Shown here piece after piece: positions 18,564 through 31,198 of a stretch of 45,132 nucleotides of DNA (position 1 is the stretch's first letter; each line of letters starts with the position of its first letter). Under the pieces are notes generated by a model, which had not been told where the DNA came from, did no database searches, and saw only the letters and a list, made by a program, of their open reading frames with translations. A program made the position numbers and the translations under genes. Source of the stretch: Burkholderia dolosa (GTDB lineage: Bacteria; Pseudomonadota; Gammaproteobacteria; Burkholderiales; Burkholderiaceae); contig NZ_CABVPR010000046.1 of assembly GCF_902499135.1 (NCBI RefSeq), positions 1-45,132 of the forward strand. The letters are read 5' to 3'.

Positions 18564-18941
18564 ATGCTGTTATTCAAAACGCTGATTATTGTCGTGCAGG
18601 TGCTGGCTGCGTTGGGTGTGATCGGTCTCGTGCTGCTGCAGCACGGCAAGGGTGCCGACATGGGCGCCGCGTTCGGAAGCGGCGCGTCGGGCAGCCTGTT
18701 CGGTGCGACCGGCTCGGCGAACTTCCTGTCGCGCACGACGGCGGTGCTGGCTGCGATTTTCTTCATCGCGACGCTCGCATTGACGTACCTCGGCTCGTAC
18801 AAGTCGACGCCGTCGGCAGGCGTGCTCGGCGCGGTCGCGACCGCGCCGTCGTCGGCGCCCGCGGCGTCGGCGCCGGCCGTTGCCGCGTCCGCTGCCGCGG
18901 CGTCGGCGGCAAGCGCGCCGGGCCAGGACGTCCCGAAATAA
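18564..18941 (+). CDS. secG: Preprotein translocase subunit SecG
   Basis: A small inner-membrane partner of SecYE that assists protein export. In the 125-residue protein, two transmembrane helices (about residues 3-24 and 50-73) flank the conserved cytoplasmic loop GLVLLQHGKGADMGAAFGSG with SLFGATGS. The C-terminal 45 residues are an Ala/Ser/Pro-rich low-complexity tail. I place the start at ATG 18564 because GGGTGGA lies at a suitable distance. The GTG at 18555 would overlap that site. Confidence 0.93.
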   Translation: MLLFKTLIIVVQVLAALGVIGLVLLQHGKGADMGAAFGSGASGSLFGATGSANFLSRTTAVLAAIFFIATLALTYLGSYKSTPSAGVLGAVATAPSSAPAASAPAVAASAAAASAASAPGQDVPK

Positions 18942-18967
18942 AAGATTAAAATTTTTGCGGTTGTGCG

Positions 18968-18996
18968 TTGAACAATTCCGGAACTCGGGTTAGAAT
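18968..18996 (+). promoter_or_regulatory. Predicted promoter of tRNA-Leu
   Basis: TTGAAC (18968-18973), a 17-base spacer and TAGAAT (18991-18996). The tRNA begins about 50 bases beyond the expected start. Confidence 0.7.
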
Positions 18997-19052
18997 TTAA
19001 TTCTTGAAGCGATTCGCGGGAAACGAGCAGTACGACCCGAGTTGCATGCAGT

Positions 19053-19137
19053 GCCGACGTGGTGAAATTGGTAGACACGCTATCTTGAGGGGGTAGTGGC
19101 GAAAGCTGTGCGAGTTCGAGTCTCGCCGTCGGCACCA
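19053..19137 (+). tRNA. tRNA-Leu (anticodon GAG)
   Basis: An 85-base gene with a 7-bp acceptor stem, 19053-19059 with 19127-19133. The anticodon stem CTATC/GGTAG has one T-G pair and a 7-base loop with anticodon GAG at 19087-19089, reading CTC and CTT. It has a long variable arm, a T arm with GTTCGAGTC and an encoded CCA (19135-19137). It has its own promoter and terminator. Confidence 0.97.
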
Positions 19138-19146
19138 CAGTTACTC

Positions 19147-19179
19147 AATGCCAGCCGCTTCTAGTGGCTGGCATTTTTC
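19147..19179 (+). terminator. Intrinsic terminator after tRNA-Leu
   Basis: A stem of 12 bp with one G-U, 19147-19158 with 19164-19175, a 5-base loop and a TTTTCATTT tail. Confidence 0.88.
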
Positions 19180-19193
19180 ATTTGTGGGGTGCG

Positions 19194-19257
19194 CTTGCGA
19201 TCGTCTTGCGATCGCTTGGACTCCGAAATGATCCCTTCCTCCGGATAGTGGTATTCT
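19194..19257 (+). promoter_or_regulatory. nuo operon promoter region with a tandem direct repeat
   Basis: CTTGCGATCG occurs twice in direct orientation at 19194 and 19205, a spacing of 11 bases or one helical turn. Downstream, TGG-TATTCT (19249-19257) is a reasonable extended -10 element, placing the repeat at about -49 to -70. This fits an activator site, but no factor can be named. Confidence 0.45.
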
Positions 19258-19291
19258 CCGGACGCTCAGAACCAACCGATAGAGGATTGCC

Positions 19292-19651
19292 TTGAACCTC
19301 GCAGCCTATTACCCCGTCTTGTTGTTCCTTCTCGTGGGCACTGGTTTAGGTATAGCGCTGGTCGGCATCGGCAAGCTCCTGGGTCCCAACAAGCCGGACG
19401 TCGACAAGAACGCCCCGTACGAGTGCGGCTTCGAGGCGTTCGAAGACGCCCGGATGAAGTTCGACGTCCGGTACTACCTCGTCGCCATCCTGTTCATCAT
19501 CTTCGATCTCGAAACCGCGTTCCTGTTTCCGTGGGGCGTCGCGCTCCGGGACATCGGCTGGCCCGGTTTCATCGCAATGATGATTTTTCTGCTCGAATTC
19601 CTGCTGGGCTTTGCCTATATCTGGAAGAAAGGCGGGCTCGACTGGGAGTGA
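19292..19651 (+). CDS. nuoA: NADH-quinone oxidoreductase subunit A
   Basis: A membrane subunit of complex I near the quinone site. The 119-residue protein has three transmembrane helices and the conserved loop [23 protein letters not shown], whose Cys-containing ECG segment is a hallmark of NuoA. The start is TTG at 19292, preceded by AGAGGA; no ATG would keep the first helix. First gene of the fourteen-gene nuo operon, all on the plus strand and mostly a few bases apart. Confidence 0.96.
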   Translation: MNLAAYYPVLLFLLVGTGLGIALVGIGKLLGPNKPDVDKNAPYECGFEAFEDARMKFDVRYYLVAILFIIFDLETAFLFPWGVALRDIGWPGFIAMMIFLLEFLLGFAYIWKKGGLDWE

Positions 19652-19713
19652 TGGATTAATCGCCGGTTTGCATGGGCGGCCGAGCTCGGTCGTCCGTCTG
19701 GAGTGGAAAGCAA

Positions 19714-20193
19714 ATGAGTATCGAAGGGGTCTTGAAGGAAGGGTTTGTCACCACGACGGCTGACAAGCTGATCAACTGGACGCGTACCGGCTCCTTGTGG
19801 CCGATGACGTTCGGGCTCGCGTGTTGCGCCGTCGAGATGATGCATGCGGGCGCGGCCCGTTACGATCTCGACCGGTTCGGCGTCGTGTTCCGCCCGAGTC
19901 CGCGTCAGTCGGACGTGATGATCGTCGCCGGCACGCTGTGCAACAAGATGGCGCCGGCACTGCGCCGCGTGTACGACCAGATGGCCGAGCCGCGCTGGGT
20001 GATCTCGATGGGCTCGTGCGCGAACGGCGGCGGCTACTACCACTACTCGTACTCGGTGGTGCGCGGCTGCGACCGGATCGTGCCGGTCGACGTCTACGTG
20101 CCGGGTTGTCCGCCCACGGCCGAGGCGCTGGTCTACGGCGTGATCCAGCTTCAGGCGAAGATCCGTCGGACCAACACCATCGCCCGTCAATAA
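19714..20193 (+). CDS. nuoB: NADH-quinone oxidoreductase subunit B
   Basis: Holds the terminal [4Fe-4S] cluster N2 that passes electrons to quinone. The 159-residue protein has cluster ligands in [16 protein letters not shown] and [11 protein letters not shown], including the unusual adjacent cysteine pair. The start at 19714 follows GGAGTGGAAAG; an upstream in-frame ATG at 19672 adds a non-conserved stretch. It lies 62 bases after nuoA. Confidence 0.97.
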   Translation: MSIEGVLKEGFVTTTADKLINWTRTGSLWPMTFGLACCAVEMMHAGAARYDLDRFGVVFRPSPRQSDVMIVAGTLCNKMAPALRRVYDQMAEPRWVISMGSCANGGGYYHYSYSVVRGCDRIVPVDVYVPGCPPTAEALVYGVIQLQAKIRRTNTIARQ

Positions 20194-20214
20194 AGCCCCG
20201 AGCGTCCCCTCAAT

Positions 20215-20817
20215 ATGGCAAGCAAAATCGAGACCCTGAAGGCCAACCTCGAAGCCGCGCTCGGCGCGCGCGTGGTGAGCCTCACCGAAGCGATCGGTGA
20301 ACTGACGCTCGTCGTGAAGGCGAGCGATTACCTCGACGTCGCAAAGACGCTGCGCGACGATCCGAAGCTGCGCTTCGAACAGCTGATCGATCTGTGCGGC
20401 GTCGACTATCAGACTTACGGCGACGGCGCCTACGACGGCCCGCGCTTCGCGGCCGTCACGCATCTGCTGTCGATCACGAACAACTGGCGCCTGCGCCTGC
20501 GCGTGTTTGCACCGGACGACGATCTGCCGATCGTTGCATCGCTCGTCGACGTGTGGTCGTCCGCGAACTGGTACGAGCGCGAAGCGTTCGACCTGTACGG
20601 CCTCGTGTTCGAAGGTCACCCCGATCTGCGCCGCATCCTCACCGACTACGGTTTCATCGGCCATCCGTTCCGCAAGGACTTCCCGGTGTCCGGCTACGTC
20701 GAAATGCGTTACGACCCGGAAGAGAAGCGGGTCGTCTACCAGCCGGTGACGATCGAGCCGCGCGAAATCACGCCGCGCGTGATCCGCGAGGATCGCTATG
20801 GCGGTCTGAAACATTAA
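20215..20817 (+). CDS. nuoC: NADH-quinone oxidoreductase subunit C
   Basis: A 200-residue peripheral-arm subunit, separate here and not fused to NuoD as in E. coli. It shows the family signature [28 protein letters not shown], followed by GHPFRKDFP and a C-terminal tail that packs against NuoD. It is 21 bases after nuoB and 9 before nuoD. Confidence 0.96.
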   Translation: MASKIETLKANLEAALGARVVSLTEAIGELTLVVKASDYLDVAKTLRDDPKLRFEQLIDLCGVDYQTYGDGAYDGPRFAAVTHLLSITNNWRLRLRVFAPDDDLPIVASLVDVWSSANWYEREAFDLYGLVFEGHPDLRRILTDYGFIGHPFRKDFPVSGYVEMRYDPEEKRVVYQPVTIEPREITPRVIREDRYGGLKH

Positions 20818-20826
20818 GAGGGCGTC

Positions 20827-22080
20827 ATGGCAGAAATCAAGAACTACACGCTCAACTTCGGCCCGCAGCACCCGGCAGCGCACGGCGTGCTGCGCCTCGT
20901 GCTCGAGCTCGACGGCGAAGTCATCCAGCGCGCCGATCCGCACATCGGCCTGCTGCACCGCGCGACCGAAAAGCTCGCGGAAAACAAGACCTTCATCCAG
21001 TCAGTGCCGTACATGGACCGTCTCGACTACGTGTCGATGATGGTCAACGAGCACGGCTACGTGCTCGCGATCGAAAAGCTGCTCGGCATCGAAGTGCCGG
21101 AACGCGCGAAGTACATCCGCGTGCTGTTCGACGAGATCACGCGCGTGCTGAACCACCTGATGTGGATCGGCGCGCACGCGCTCGACGTCGGCGCGATGGC
21201 CGTCTTCCTGTATGCGTTCCGCGAGCGCGAAGATCTGATGGACGTGTACGAAGCGGTGTCCGGTGCGCGGATGCACGCGGCGTACTACCGTCCGGGCGGC
21301 GTCTATCGCGACCTGCCGGACGCGATGCCGCAATACAAGGCGTCGAAAATCCGCAACGAGAAGGCGCTCGCGAAGATGAACGAAGCGCGCAGCGGCTCGG
21401 TGCTCGATTTCATCGACGATTTCTTCACGCGCTTCCCGAAGTGCGTCGACGAATACGAAACGCTGCTCACCGACAACCGGATCTGGAAGCAGCGTCTGGT
21501 CGGGATCGGCGTCGTCAGCCCGGAGCGTGCGCTGCAGATGGGCCTGACCGGTCCGATGCTGCGCGGCTCGGGCATCGCGTGGGACCTGCGCAAGAAGCAG
21601 CCGTACGAAGTGTACGACCGGATGGAGTTCGACGTGCCGGTCGGCGTGAACGGCGATTGCTACGACCGCTATCTGGTGCGCGTCGAAGAAATGCGCCAGT
21701 CGGTCCGCATCGCGAAACAGTGCATTGAGTGGCTTCGCAAGAATCCGGGCCCCGTGATGACGGACAATCACAAGGTTGCGCCGCCGTCGCGCGTCGGCAT
21801 GAAGACCAACATGGAAGACTTGATTCACCACTTCAAGCTCTTCACCGAAGGTTTTCACGTGCCGGAAGGCGAGGCTTACGCGGCAGTCGAGCATCCGAAG
21901 GGCGAATTCGGCATCTATCTGGTGTCGGACGGCGCGAACAAGCCGTATCGCCTCAAGATTCGCGCACCGGGCTTCGCGCATCTGGCGTCGCTCGACGAAA
22001 TGGCGCGCGGTCACATGATCGCGGATGCCGTCACGATCATCGGTACGCAGGACATCGTGTTCGGCGAAATCGATCGCTAA
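20827..22080 (+). CDS. nuoD: NADH-quinone oxidoreductase subunit D
   Basis: Forms the quinone-binding pocket together with NuoB. The 417-residue protein opens with [15 protein letters not shown], where the conserved His region contacts the quinone head. It contains the family motifs [17 protein letters not shown] and [14 protein letters not shown], and ends with the conserved [19 protein letters not shown] precedes the ATG. A 167-base gap containing a hairpin separates it from nuoE, the largest gap in the operon. Confidence 0.97.
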   Translation: MAEIKNYTLNFGPQHPAAHGVLRLVLELDGEVIQRADPHIGLLHRATEKLAENKTFIQSVPYMDRLDYVSMMVNEHGYVLAIEKLLGIEVPERAKYIRVLFDEITRVLNHLMWIGAHALDVGAMAVFLYAFREREDLMDVYEAVSGARMHAAYYRPGGVYRDLPDAMPQYKASKIRNEKALAKMNEARSGSVLDFIDDFFTRFPKCVDEYETLLTDNRIWKQRLVGIGVVSPERALQMGLTGPMLRGSGIAWDLRKKQPYEVYDRMEFDVPVGVNGDCYDRYLVRVEEMRQSVRIAKQCIEWLRKNPGPVMTDNHKVAPPSRVGMKTNMEDLIHHFKLFTEGFHVPEGEAYAAVEHPKGEFGIYLVSDGANKPYRLKIRAPGFAHLASLDEMARGHMIADAVTIIGTQDIVFGEIDR

Positions 22081-22086
22081 TGGTTG

Positions 22087-22110
22087 CGCTGTCCGCGCAA
22101 GCGGACAGCG
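22087..22110 (+). repeat. Hairpin in the nuoD-nuoE gap
   Basis: A perfect 10-bp stem, 22087-22096 with 22101-22110, is capped by a GCAA (GNRA) tetraloop. It starts 7 bases after the nuoD stop and has no T run. It may protect or delimit processed transcripts; I cannot assign a role. Confidence 0.6.
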
Positions 22111-22247
22111 AGCAGTCAGTCACACGCGATGCGCGCTGAACCGGCGCGGCTTCGCAAGCTGTCAACAGTGAGCGCCAGGTCTGCCGTCCACGCACGCCGT
22201 GCGGCAGGTTGTTCGTTCGGTAGGAATTGAAAGAGTCGTGTCTGAAA

Positions 22248-22733
22248 ATGATCTCAGCTGAAGGCCTGAAGGAAATCGATCGAGCGTTGACGAAGTATCC
22301 CGCCGATCAGAAACAGTCCGCCGTGATGTCGGCGTTGGCCGTCGCTCAGGAAGAGCACGGCTGGCTGTCGCCCGAACTGATGCAGTTCGTCGCGGACTAT
22401 CTCGGCATGCCGGCCGTCGCCGTGCAGGAAGTCGCGACGTTCTACACGATGTACGAGCTGAAGCCGGTCGGCAAGCACAAGATCACGCTCTGCACGAACC
22501 TGCCGTGCCAGCTCGGTCCGCACGGCGGCGCGGAAGCGACGGCCGACTATCTGAAACAGAAGCTCGGCATCGACTTCGGCGAGACCACGCCGGACGGCAA
22601 GTTCACGCTGAAGGAAGGCGAGTGCTTCGGTGCGTGCGGCGACGCGCCGGTGCTGCTGGTGAACAACCACAAAATGTGCAGCTTCATGAGCCGCGAGAAG
22701 ATCGACCAGCTGCTTGAGGAGCTTTCGAAATGA
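22248..22733 (+). CDS. nuoE: NADH-quinone oxidoreductase subunit E
   Basis: A 161-residue thioredoxin-like subunit holding the [2Fe-2S] cluster N1a. Its four cysteines lie in [13 protein letters not shown] and CFGACGDAP. An N-terminal helical domain (about residues 1-75) precedes the fold. The ATG at 22248 gives the usual length. A TTG at 22227 is in frame, and neither has an ideal Shine-Dalgarno. The stop overlaps the nuoF start in ATGA (22730-22733). Confidence 0.95.
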   Translation: MISAEGLKEIDRALTKYPADQKQSAVMSALAVAQEEHGWLSPELMQFVADYLGMPAVAVQEVATFYTMYELKPVGKHKITLCTNLPCQLGPHGGAEATADYLKQKLGIDFGETTPDGKFTLKEGECFGACGDAPVLLVNNHKMCSFMSREKIDQLLEELSK

Positions 22734-24040
22734 CGTCCCTTCACGACCGTCACATCAAACCGCTGATCCTCGCTGGTCTGAACGGCGAGAACTGGCATCT
22801 CGAAGATTACGTTGCGCGCGGCGGCTACAAGCAGCTGCGCCGCATTCTCGAAGAAAAGATTCCGCCCGAGCAGGTGATCGCCGACGTGAAGGCGTCGGGT
22901 CTGCGCGGCCGCGGCGGTGCGGGCTTTCCGACCGGCCTGAAGTGGAGCTTCATGCCGCGTCAGTTCCCGGGGCAGAAATATCTCGTCTGCAACTCGGACG
23001 AAGGCGAGCCGGGCACGTTCAAGGATCGCGACATCCTGCGCTGGAATCCGCACGCGCTGATCGAAGGGATGGCCATCGGCGCGTACGCGATGGGCATCAC
23101 CGTCGGCTACAACTACATCCACGGCGAGATCTTCGAAGTGTATCGACGCTTCGAGGCGGCGCTCGACGAGGCGCGCGCGGCCGGATTCCTCGGCGACAAC
23201 ATCATGGGCTCGGAATTCTCGTTCCAACTGCACGCGCATCACGGTTACGGCGCGTACATCTGCGGCGAGGAGACGGCGCTGCTCGAGTCGCTCGAAGGCA
23301 AGAAGGGTCAGCCGCGCTTCAAGCCGCCGTTTCCGGCGAGCTTCGGCGTGTACGGCAAGCCGACCACGATCAACAACACCGAGACGTTCGCGGCGGTGCC
23401 GTTCCTGCTCGCCGTCGGTCCGCAGAATTACCTCGAAATCGGCAAGCCGAACAACGGCGGCACGAAGATCTTCTCGGTGTCGGGCGACGTCGAGCGTCCG
23501 GGCAACTATGAAGTGCCGCTCGGCACGCCGTTCGCGACGCTGATGGAGCTGGCCGGCGGGATGCGCGGCGGCAAGAAGATCAAGGCGGTGATTCCGGGCG
23601 GCTCGTCCGCGCCGGTCGTGCCGGGCGACGTGATGATGCAGACCGACATGGACTACGACTCGATCGCGAAGGTCGGCTCGATGCTCGGTTCGGGCGCGGT
23701 GATCGTGATGGACGAGACGCGCTGCATGGTCCGTTCGCTGCTGCGTCTGTCGTACTTCTACTACGAGGAGTCGTGCGGCCAGTGCACGCCGTGCCGTGAA
23801 GGCACCGGCTGGCTGTATCGCGTCGTGAACCGTATCGAGCACGGCGAAGGCCGTCAGGAAGATCTGGACCTGCTGAATTCGGTCGCCGAGAACATCATGG
23901 GCCGCACGATCTGCGCGCTCGGCGATGCGGCGGCGATGCCGGTGCGCGGGATGCTGAAGCACTACTGGGACGAATTCGCGTACCACGTCGAGCACAAGCA
24001 CTGCATGGTCGGCGGTCACGCGCACGCGGCGGCGGCCTGA
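22730..24040 (+). CDS. nuoF: NADH-quinone oxidoreductase subunit F (NADH/FMN-binding)
   Basis: Oxidises NADH and passes electrons through FMN to cluster N3. The 436-residue protein carries the glycine-rich nucleotide site [16 protein letters not shown] near residue 60, the FMN region [15 protein letters not shown], and the [4Fe-4S] ligands in [15 protein letters not shown] near residue 350 plus a later cysteine in TICALGDAA. Translation is coupled to nuoE by a 4-base overlap. Confidence 0.97.
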   Translation: MTSLHDRHIKPLILAGLNGENWHLEDYVARGGYKQLRRILEEKIPPEQVIADVKASGLRGRGGAGFPTGLKWSFMPRQFPGQKYLVCNSDEGEPGTFKDRDILRWNPHALIEGMAIGAYAMGITVGYNYIHGEIFEVYRRFEAALDEARAAGFLGDNIMGSEFSFQLHAHHGYGAYICGEETALLESLEGKKGQPRFKPPFPASFGVYGKPTTINNTETFAAVPFLLAVGPQNYLEIGKPNNGGTKIFSVSGDVERPGNYEVPLGTPFATLMELAGGMRGGKKIKAVIPGGSSAPVVPGDVMMQTDMDYDSIAKVGSMLGSGAVIVMDETRCMVRSLLRLSYFYYEESCGQCTPCREGTGWLYRVVNRIEHGEGRQEDLDLLNSVAENIMGRTICALGDAAAMPVRGMLKHYWDEFAYHVEHKHCMVGGHAHAAAA

Positions 24041-24122
24041 AGCGAAACCGGTTGCGGAATTTGAGCGCACGGTCGGGCGAACGCGCGAACGGGCGGAAAT
24101 AGGTTAAGGACCATTCACCATC

Positions 24123-26453
24123 ATGGTTGAACTTGAAATAGACGGCAAGAAGGTCGAGGTGCCCGAAGGCAGCATGGTGATCCAGGCTGCGCACAAGGCG
24201 GACACGTACATTCCTCACTTCTGCTATCACAAGAAACTGTCGGTTGCGGCCAATTGCCGGATGTGTCTCGTCGAAGTCGAGAAGATGCCGAAGGCCGTGC
24301 CCGCGTGCGCGACGCCCGTGTCGGCCGGCATGATCGTCCGCACGCAGTCCGACAAGGCCGTGAAGGCGCAGCAGTCGGTGATGGAATTCCTCCTCATCAA
24401 CCACCCGCTCGACTGTCCGATCTGCGATCAGGGCGGCGAATGCCAGCTGCAGGATCTGGCGGTCGGCTACGGCAAGTCGTCGTCGCGCTACTCGGAAGAA
24501 AAGCGCGTGGTGTTCCACAAGAACGTCGGCCCGCTGATCTCGATGGAAGAGATGTCGCGCTGCATCCACTGCACGCGCTGCGTCCGCTTCGGCCAGGAAA
24601 TCGCCGGCGTGATGGAGCTCGGCATGCTGGGCCGCGGCGAGCATTCCGAAATCACGACGTTCGTCGGCAAGACGGTCGACTCCGAGCTGTCGGGCAACAT
24701 GATCGACCTGTGCCCGGTCGGCGCGCTGACCAGCAAGCCGTTCCGCTACAGCGCACGGACGTGGGAGCTGTCGCGCCGCAAGTCGGTGAGCCCGCACGAC
24801 TCCGTCGGCGCGAATCTCGTCGTGCAGGTGAAGAACAACCGCGTGATGCGCGTGCTGCCGTTCGAGAACGAAGCGATCAACGAATGCTGGATCTCGGACA
24901 AGGATCGTTTCTCGTACGAAGGCCTGAACAGCGAAGAGCGTCTGACGAAGCCGATGCTCAAGCAAGGCGGCCAATGGATCGAAACCGACTGGCAGACGGC
25001 GCTCGAATACGTCGCGAAGGGGCTCAAGGGCATCGCGGCCGACCACGGCGCGAATGCGCTGGCAATGCTCGCGAGCGCGCACAGCACCGCTGAAGAACTG
25101 TTCCTCGTGAAGCAGCTCGCGCACGAGCTGAAGACGCCGAACGTCGATTTCCGTCTGCGCCAGCAGGATTTCTCGGCGCCGGTCCAGGGCGCGCCGTGGC
25201 TCGGGATGCCGATCGCCGAGCTGTCGAACGTGAACGCCGCGTTCGTGATCGGCTCGTTCCTGCGCCGCGATCATCCGCTGTTCGCCGCGCGCCTGCGTCA
25301 GGCCGCGAAGAACGGCGCGAAGGTGCATTTCCTGAACGCGACGGGCGACGACTCGCTGATTCCGACCGCGCAGCGCATCGTCGCCGCGCCGTCCGCGTGG
25401 CTCGACGAGCTGGCCGGCATCGCCGCGGCCGTCGCGCAGCTGCGCGGCGTCGCGCTGCCGGACACGCTGGCGGGCGTTGCCGCATCGGCCGCCGCGCAAG
25501 CGGTCGCTCAGTCGCTCGCGAACGGCGAGCGCCGTGCGGTGCTGCTCGGCAACGTCGCGGTCCGTCATCCGGAATTCGCGAAGCTGCATGCGCTCGCGCA
25601 GTGGATCGCCGACAACACCGGCGCAACGCTCGGCTTCCTGACCGAAGCGGCGAACACGGTCGGCGCGCACGTCGTCGGCGCGCTGCCGGGCGACGGCGGG
25701 CTGAACGCGCGCGAAGCGTTCGCGCAGCCGCGCAAGGGCTACGTGCTGCTGAACGTCGAGCCGGAATTCGACACCGCCGATCCGGCGCAGGCACTGGCCG
25801 CGCTGAACCAGGCAGAAATGGTCGTCGTGATGTCGCCGTTCAAGCACGGTCTCGACTACGCGGACGTGCTGCTGCCGGTCGCGCCGTTCACGGAAACGTC
25901 CGGCACGTTCGTGAACGCGGAAGGCACCGTGCAGAGCTTCAACGGCGTCGTGCGCCCGCTCGGCGAGACGCGTCCGGCATGGAAGGTACTGCGTGTGCTC
26001 GGCAGCCTGCTCGGCCTGCCGAACTTCGAATACGAGACGGCCGAAGAGGTGCGTGTCGCGGCTCTCGGCGATGCAGGCATCGCCGACCGTCTGTCGAACC
26101 GGACGTCGATCGCACCGGCGCGCGTCGCCGCGTCCGCTGCGAACGGCGGCTTCGAGCGTCTCGCCGACGTGCCGATCTATCACGCCGACGCACTCGTGCG
26201 CCGTGCCGGTGCGCTGCACCTGACGGCCGCCGCGAAGGCGGCGAACACCGTCGGCCTGCCGGCCGCGCTGTTCGACAAGCTGGGCTTGAAGGAAGGCGAC
26301 GCGGTGCGCGTGCGCCAGGGCGAGCGTGCGGTGCAGTTGCCCGCCGTGCGCGACGCGAATCTTGCGGAGACGGTCGTTCGCGTGTCGGCGGCGACGCCTG
26401 CCGGCGCAGCGCTCGGCAGCCTGTCCGGTGAACTGGTGGTGGAGAAGGCGTAA
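24123..26453 (+). CDS. nuoG: NADH-quinone oxidoreductase subunit G
   Basis: The largest peripheral subunit, 776 residues, carrying several iron-sulfur clusters. An N-terminal [2Fe-2S] site uses Cys34, Cys45, Cys48 and Cys62. A His/Cys [4Fe-4S] site follows, then [11 protein letters not shown] and later [13 protein letters not shown]. From about residue 220 the chain is a molybdopterin-oxidoreductase-like domain without active-site function. The last third is Ala-rich and less conserved. The stop codon is followed immediately by the nuoH ATG. Confidence 0.96.
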   Translation: MVELEIDGKKVEVPEGSMVIQAAHKADTYIPHFCYHKKLSVAANCRMCLVEVEKMPKAVPACATPVSAGMIVRTQSDKAVKAQQSVMEFLLINHPLDCPICDQGGECQLQDLAVGYGKSSSRYSEEKRVVFHKNVGPLISMEEMSRCIHCTRCVRFGQEIAGVMELGMLGRGEHSEITTFVGKTVDSELSGNMIDLCPVGALTSKPFRYSARTWELSRRKSVSPHDSVGANLVVQVKNNRVMRVLPFENEAINECWISDKDRFSYEGLNSEERLTKPMLKQGGQWIETDWQTALEYVAKGLKGIAADHGANALAMLASAHSTAEELFLVKQLAHELKTPNVDFRLRQQDFSAPVQGAPWLGMPIAELSNVNAAFVIGSFLRRDHPLFAARLRQAAKNGAKVHFLNATGDDSLIPTAQRIVAAPSAWLDELAGIAAAVAQLRGVALPDTLAGVAASAAAQAVAQSLANGERRAVLLGNVAVRHPEFAKLHALAQWIADNTGATLGFLTEAANTVGAHVVGALPGDGGLNAREAFAQPRKGYVLLNVEPEFDTADPAQALAALNQAEMVVVMSPFKHGLDYADVLLPVAPFTETSGTFVNAEGTVQSFNGVVRPLGETRPAWKVLRVLGSLLGLPNFEYETAEEVRVAALGDAGIADRLSNRTSIAPARVAASAANGGFERLADVPIYHADALVRRAGALHLTAAAKAANTVGLPAALFDKLGLKEGDAVRVRQGERAVQLPAVRDANLAETVVRVSAATPAGAALGSLSGELVVEKA

Positions 26454-27521
26454 ATGAGCTTGTTCGATACGATCAACGCGGGCGGAGCCCAGCTTCTCGG
26501 CGTCGCGTGGCCGACGGTGTGGGCGCTCGTGCGCATCCTCGTCGTCGCCGTCGTGATCCTGCTGTGCGTCGCGTACCTGATTCTGTGGGAGCGCAAGCTG
26601 ATCGGCTGGATGCACGTGCGTCTCGGCCCGAACCGCGTCGGCCCGGCCGGCCTGCTGCAGCCGATCGCCGACGTGCTGAAGCTGCTGCTGAAGGAAGTGA
26701 TTCAGCCGAGCGCCGCCAGCCGCTGGCTGTACCTGATCGCGCCGATCATGACCGTCGTGCCGGCGTTCGCCGTGTGGGCGGTGATCCCGTTCCAGGCCGA
26801 AGCGGTGCTCGCGAACGTGAACGCGGGCCTGCTGTACGCGATGGCGATCTCGTCGATCGGCGTGTACGCGGTGATTCTCGCCGGCTGGGCGTCGAACTCG
26901 AAGTACGCGTTCCTCGGCGCGATGCGCGCCGCCGCGCAGATGGTGTCGTACGAAATCTCGATGGGCTTCGCGCTGGTGCTCGTGCTGATGACGGCCGGCA
27001 GCCTGAACCTGTCGGAAATCGTCGGCTCGCAGCAGCACGGCTTCTTCGCGAGCCACGGCGTGAACTTCCTGTCGTGGAACTGGCTGCCGCTGCTGCCGGC
27101 GTTCGTCGTGTACTTCATCTCGGGCATCGCCGAAACGAACCGTCACCCGTTCGACGTGGTGGAAGGCGAGTCGGAGATCGTCGCGGGTCACATGATCGAC
27201 TACTCGGGCATGGCGTTCGCGCTGTTCTTCCTCGCCGAGTACATCAACATGATCGTGATCTCGGCGCTCGCTTCGACGCTGTTCCTCGGCGGCTGGGATG
27301 CGCCGTTCGAATTCCTGTCGTTCATCCCGGGCATCTTCTGGCTGGTGCTGAAGGTATTCGCGCTGCTGTCGGTGTTCATCTGGGTGCGCGCGACGTTCCC
27401 GCGCTTCCGTTACGACCAGATCATGCGCCTCGGCTGGAAGGTGTTCCTGCCCGTCACGGTGATCTGGGTGGTCGTGGTCGGCTTCTGGATGATGTCGCCG
27501 CTCAACATCTGGGTGAAGTAA
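26454..27521 (+). CDS. nuoH: NADH-quinone oxidoreductase subunit H
   Basis: A membrane subunit that lines the quinone tunnel and links it to the proton-pumping arm. The 355-residue protein has eight or so transmembrane helices. The family signature [19 protein letters not shown] lies near residue 45 and the conserved acidic loop [20 protein letters not shown] near residue 225. Its ATG directly abuts the nuoG stop, so it is translationally coupled. Confidence 0.97.
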   Translation: MSLFDTINAGGAQLLGVAWPTVWALVRILVVAVVILLCVAYLILWERKLIGWMHVRLGPNRVGPAGLLQPIADVLKLLLKEVIQPSAASRWLYLIAPIMTVVPAFAVWAVIPFQAEAVLANVNAGLLYAMAISSIGVYAVILAGWASNSKYAFLGAMRAAAQMVSYEISMGFALVLVLMTAGSLNLSEIVGSQQHGFFASHGVNFLSWNWLPLLPAFVVYFISGIAETNRHPFDVVEGESEIVAGHMIDYSGMAFALFFLAEYINMIVISALASTLFLGGWDAPFEFLSFIPGIFWLVLKVFALLSVFIWVRATFPRFRYDQIMRLGWKVFLPVTVIWVVVVGFWMMSPLNIWVK

Positions 27522-27533
27522 TCGGACGAAATC

Positions 27534-28022
27534 ATGACGGCAATCCAACACTTCTTTAAGACCTTCTTCCTGACCGAGCTGCTGAAGGGGCTCGCGCTGA
27601 CCGGCCGTTACACGTTCAAGCGCAAGTTCACCGTCCAGTTCCCGGAAGAGAAGACGCCGATTTCGCCGCGCTTTCGCGGGCTGCACGCGCTGCGCCGCTA
27701 CGAGAACGGCGAAGAGCGCTGCATCGCATGCAAGCTGTGCGAGGCCGTGTGTCCCGCGCTCGCGATCACGATCGAATCGGAAACGCGCGCGGACAACACG
27801 CGCCGCACGACGCGCTACGACATCGACCTGACGAAGTGCATCTTCTGCGGTTTCTGCGAAGAGAGCTGCCCGGTCGATTCGATCGTCGAGACGCAGATCC
27901 TCGAATATCACGGCGAAAAGCGCGGCGACCTGTATTTCACGAAGGAAATGCTGCTCGCGGTGGGCGACCGCTACGAGAAGGACATCGCTGCGGCGAAGGC
28001 TGCCGACGCGCCGTATCGTTGA
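27534..28022 (+). CDS. nuoI: NADH-quinone oxidoreductase subunit I
   Basis: A 162-residue ferredoxin-like subunit bearing clusters N6a and N6b. Its two four-cysteine motifs, [16 protein letters not shown] and [16 protein letters not shown], are complete. The N-terminal amphipathic helix ([14 protein letters not shown]) lies on the membrane. It is 12 bases after nuoH; a 119-base gap without a clear signal follows before nuoJ. Confidence 0.97.
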   Translation: MTAIQHFFKTFFLTELLKGLALTGRYTFKRKFTVQFPEEKTPISPRFRGLHALRRYENGEERCIACKLCEAVCPALAITIESETRADNTRRTTRYDIDLTKCIFCGFCEESCPVDSIVETQILEYHGEKRGDLYFTKEMLLAVGDRYEKDIAAAKAADAPYR

Positions 28023-28141
28023 TTGTGTTTGCAGTGCCGGCCCGACGCGACGTCGACGGGCCGAGCCGCCGCGACGGGTGCGGCACGCGACAGCGTCCCG
28101 CAAGCCGCGCCTGACTATGGCCTAACGATGAACCGGTAATC

Positions 28142-28792
28142 ATGGAATTCACGACCGTACTGTTCTACATCTTCGCGCTGCTCCTGGTGGTATCAGGGCT
28201 GAAGGTGATCACTTCGCGCAACCCGGTGGCGTCTGCGCTTTTCCTTGTGCTGGCGTTCTTCAACGCCGCCGCGATCTGGATGCTGCTGGAAGCGGAGTTC
28301 CTCGCGATCCTGCTGGTGCTGGTCTACGTGGGCGCCGTGATGGTGCTGTTCCTGTTCGTCGTGATGATGCTCGACATCAACATCGATTACCTGCGCCGCG
28401 ACTTCAAGCGCTTCGTGCCGATGGCGACGGTCGTCGGCGCGATCATCGTAATCGAGACCGCGCTGATCCTGTGGCGCGGCTACGGCGACACGCACACCGT
28501 GCACGCGATGACGTCGGCCGCGACCGAAGGCTGGTCGAACACGCGCCTGATCGGCAAGGTGATCTACACCGACTACATCTTCGCGTTCGAAATCGCCGGC
28601 CTCGTGCTGCTGGTCGCGATCATTGCCGCGATCGGGCTGACCGCGCAGAAGGGCAAGGACAGCAAGCGCCAGCGCGTGTCGGAGCAGGTCAAGGTGCGCC
28701 GCAACGACCGCGTGCGCCTCGTGAAGATGGAAGCGGACAAGCCGCAGCCGGAAACGGCGCAGAGCGAAGCCGGTACGAGCACCAACGGCTAA
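28142..28792 (+). CDS. nuoJ: NADH-quinone oxidoreductase subunit J
   Basis: A 216-residue membrane subunit with five predicted transmembrane helices. The third carries the conserved stretch LVYVGAVMVLFLFVVMMLD, which flips conformation in known complex I structures. The C-terminal 45 residues are charged and Gln/Glu/Lys-rich, a cytoplasmic extension. There is no strong Shine-Dalgarno before the ATG. It precedes nuoK by 18 bases. Confidence 0.95.
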   Translation: MEFTTVLFYIFALLLVVSGLKVITSRNPVASALFLVLAFFNAAAIWMLLEAEFLAILLVLVYVGAVMVLFLFVVMMLDINIDYLRRDFKRFVPMATVVGAIIVIETALILWRGYGDTHTVHAMTSAATEGWSNTRLIGKVIYTDYIFAFEIAGLVLLVAIIAAIGLTAQKGKDSKRQRVSEQVKVRRNDRVRLVKMEADKPQPETAQSEAGTSTNG

Positions 28793-28810
28793 GCGGAGGA
28801 AAAGAAAACC

Positions 28811-29116
28811 ATGTTGACTCTTGCTCACTACCTCGTGCTCGGCGCGATCCTGTTCGCGATCGCGATCGTCGGGATTTTCCTGAACCGCCGCAACATCATC
28901 ATCATCCTGATGGCGATCGAGCTGATGCTGCTCGCGGTGAACACCAACTTCGTCGCGTTCTCGCACTACCTCGGCGACGTGCACGGCCAGATCTTCGTGT
29001 TCTTCGTGCTGACCGTCGCCGCAGCGGAAGCCGCGATCGGTCTCGCGATTCTGGTGACCCTGTTCCGTAAGCTCGACACGATCAATGTCGAGGATCTCGA
29101 TCAGCTCAAAGGTTAA
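28811..29116 (+). CDS. nuoK: NADH-quinone oxidoreductase subunit K
   Basis: A 101-residue MrpC-like antiporter-type subunit with three transmembrane helices. The buried glutamates needed for proton transfer are visible in [12 protein letters not shown] and in [25 protein letters not shown] precedes the ATG, a strong site. It lies between nuoJ and nuoL with short gaps. Confidence 0.97.
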
Positions 29117-29133
29117 TTTCAGGCAACGCTGTT

Positions 29134-31182
<2,049 letters not shown>

Positions 31183-31198
31183 GGCGGGGGGACAACTA

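Noticed and set aside
23895-28103. A very long open frame on the minus strand opposite nuoG-nuoI (over 1,400 codons)
   Set aside because: It mirrors the strong GC3 bias of the real nuo genes on the plus strand. The translation is Arg/Asp/His-rich low-complexity sequence with no family resemblance and no ribosome site.
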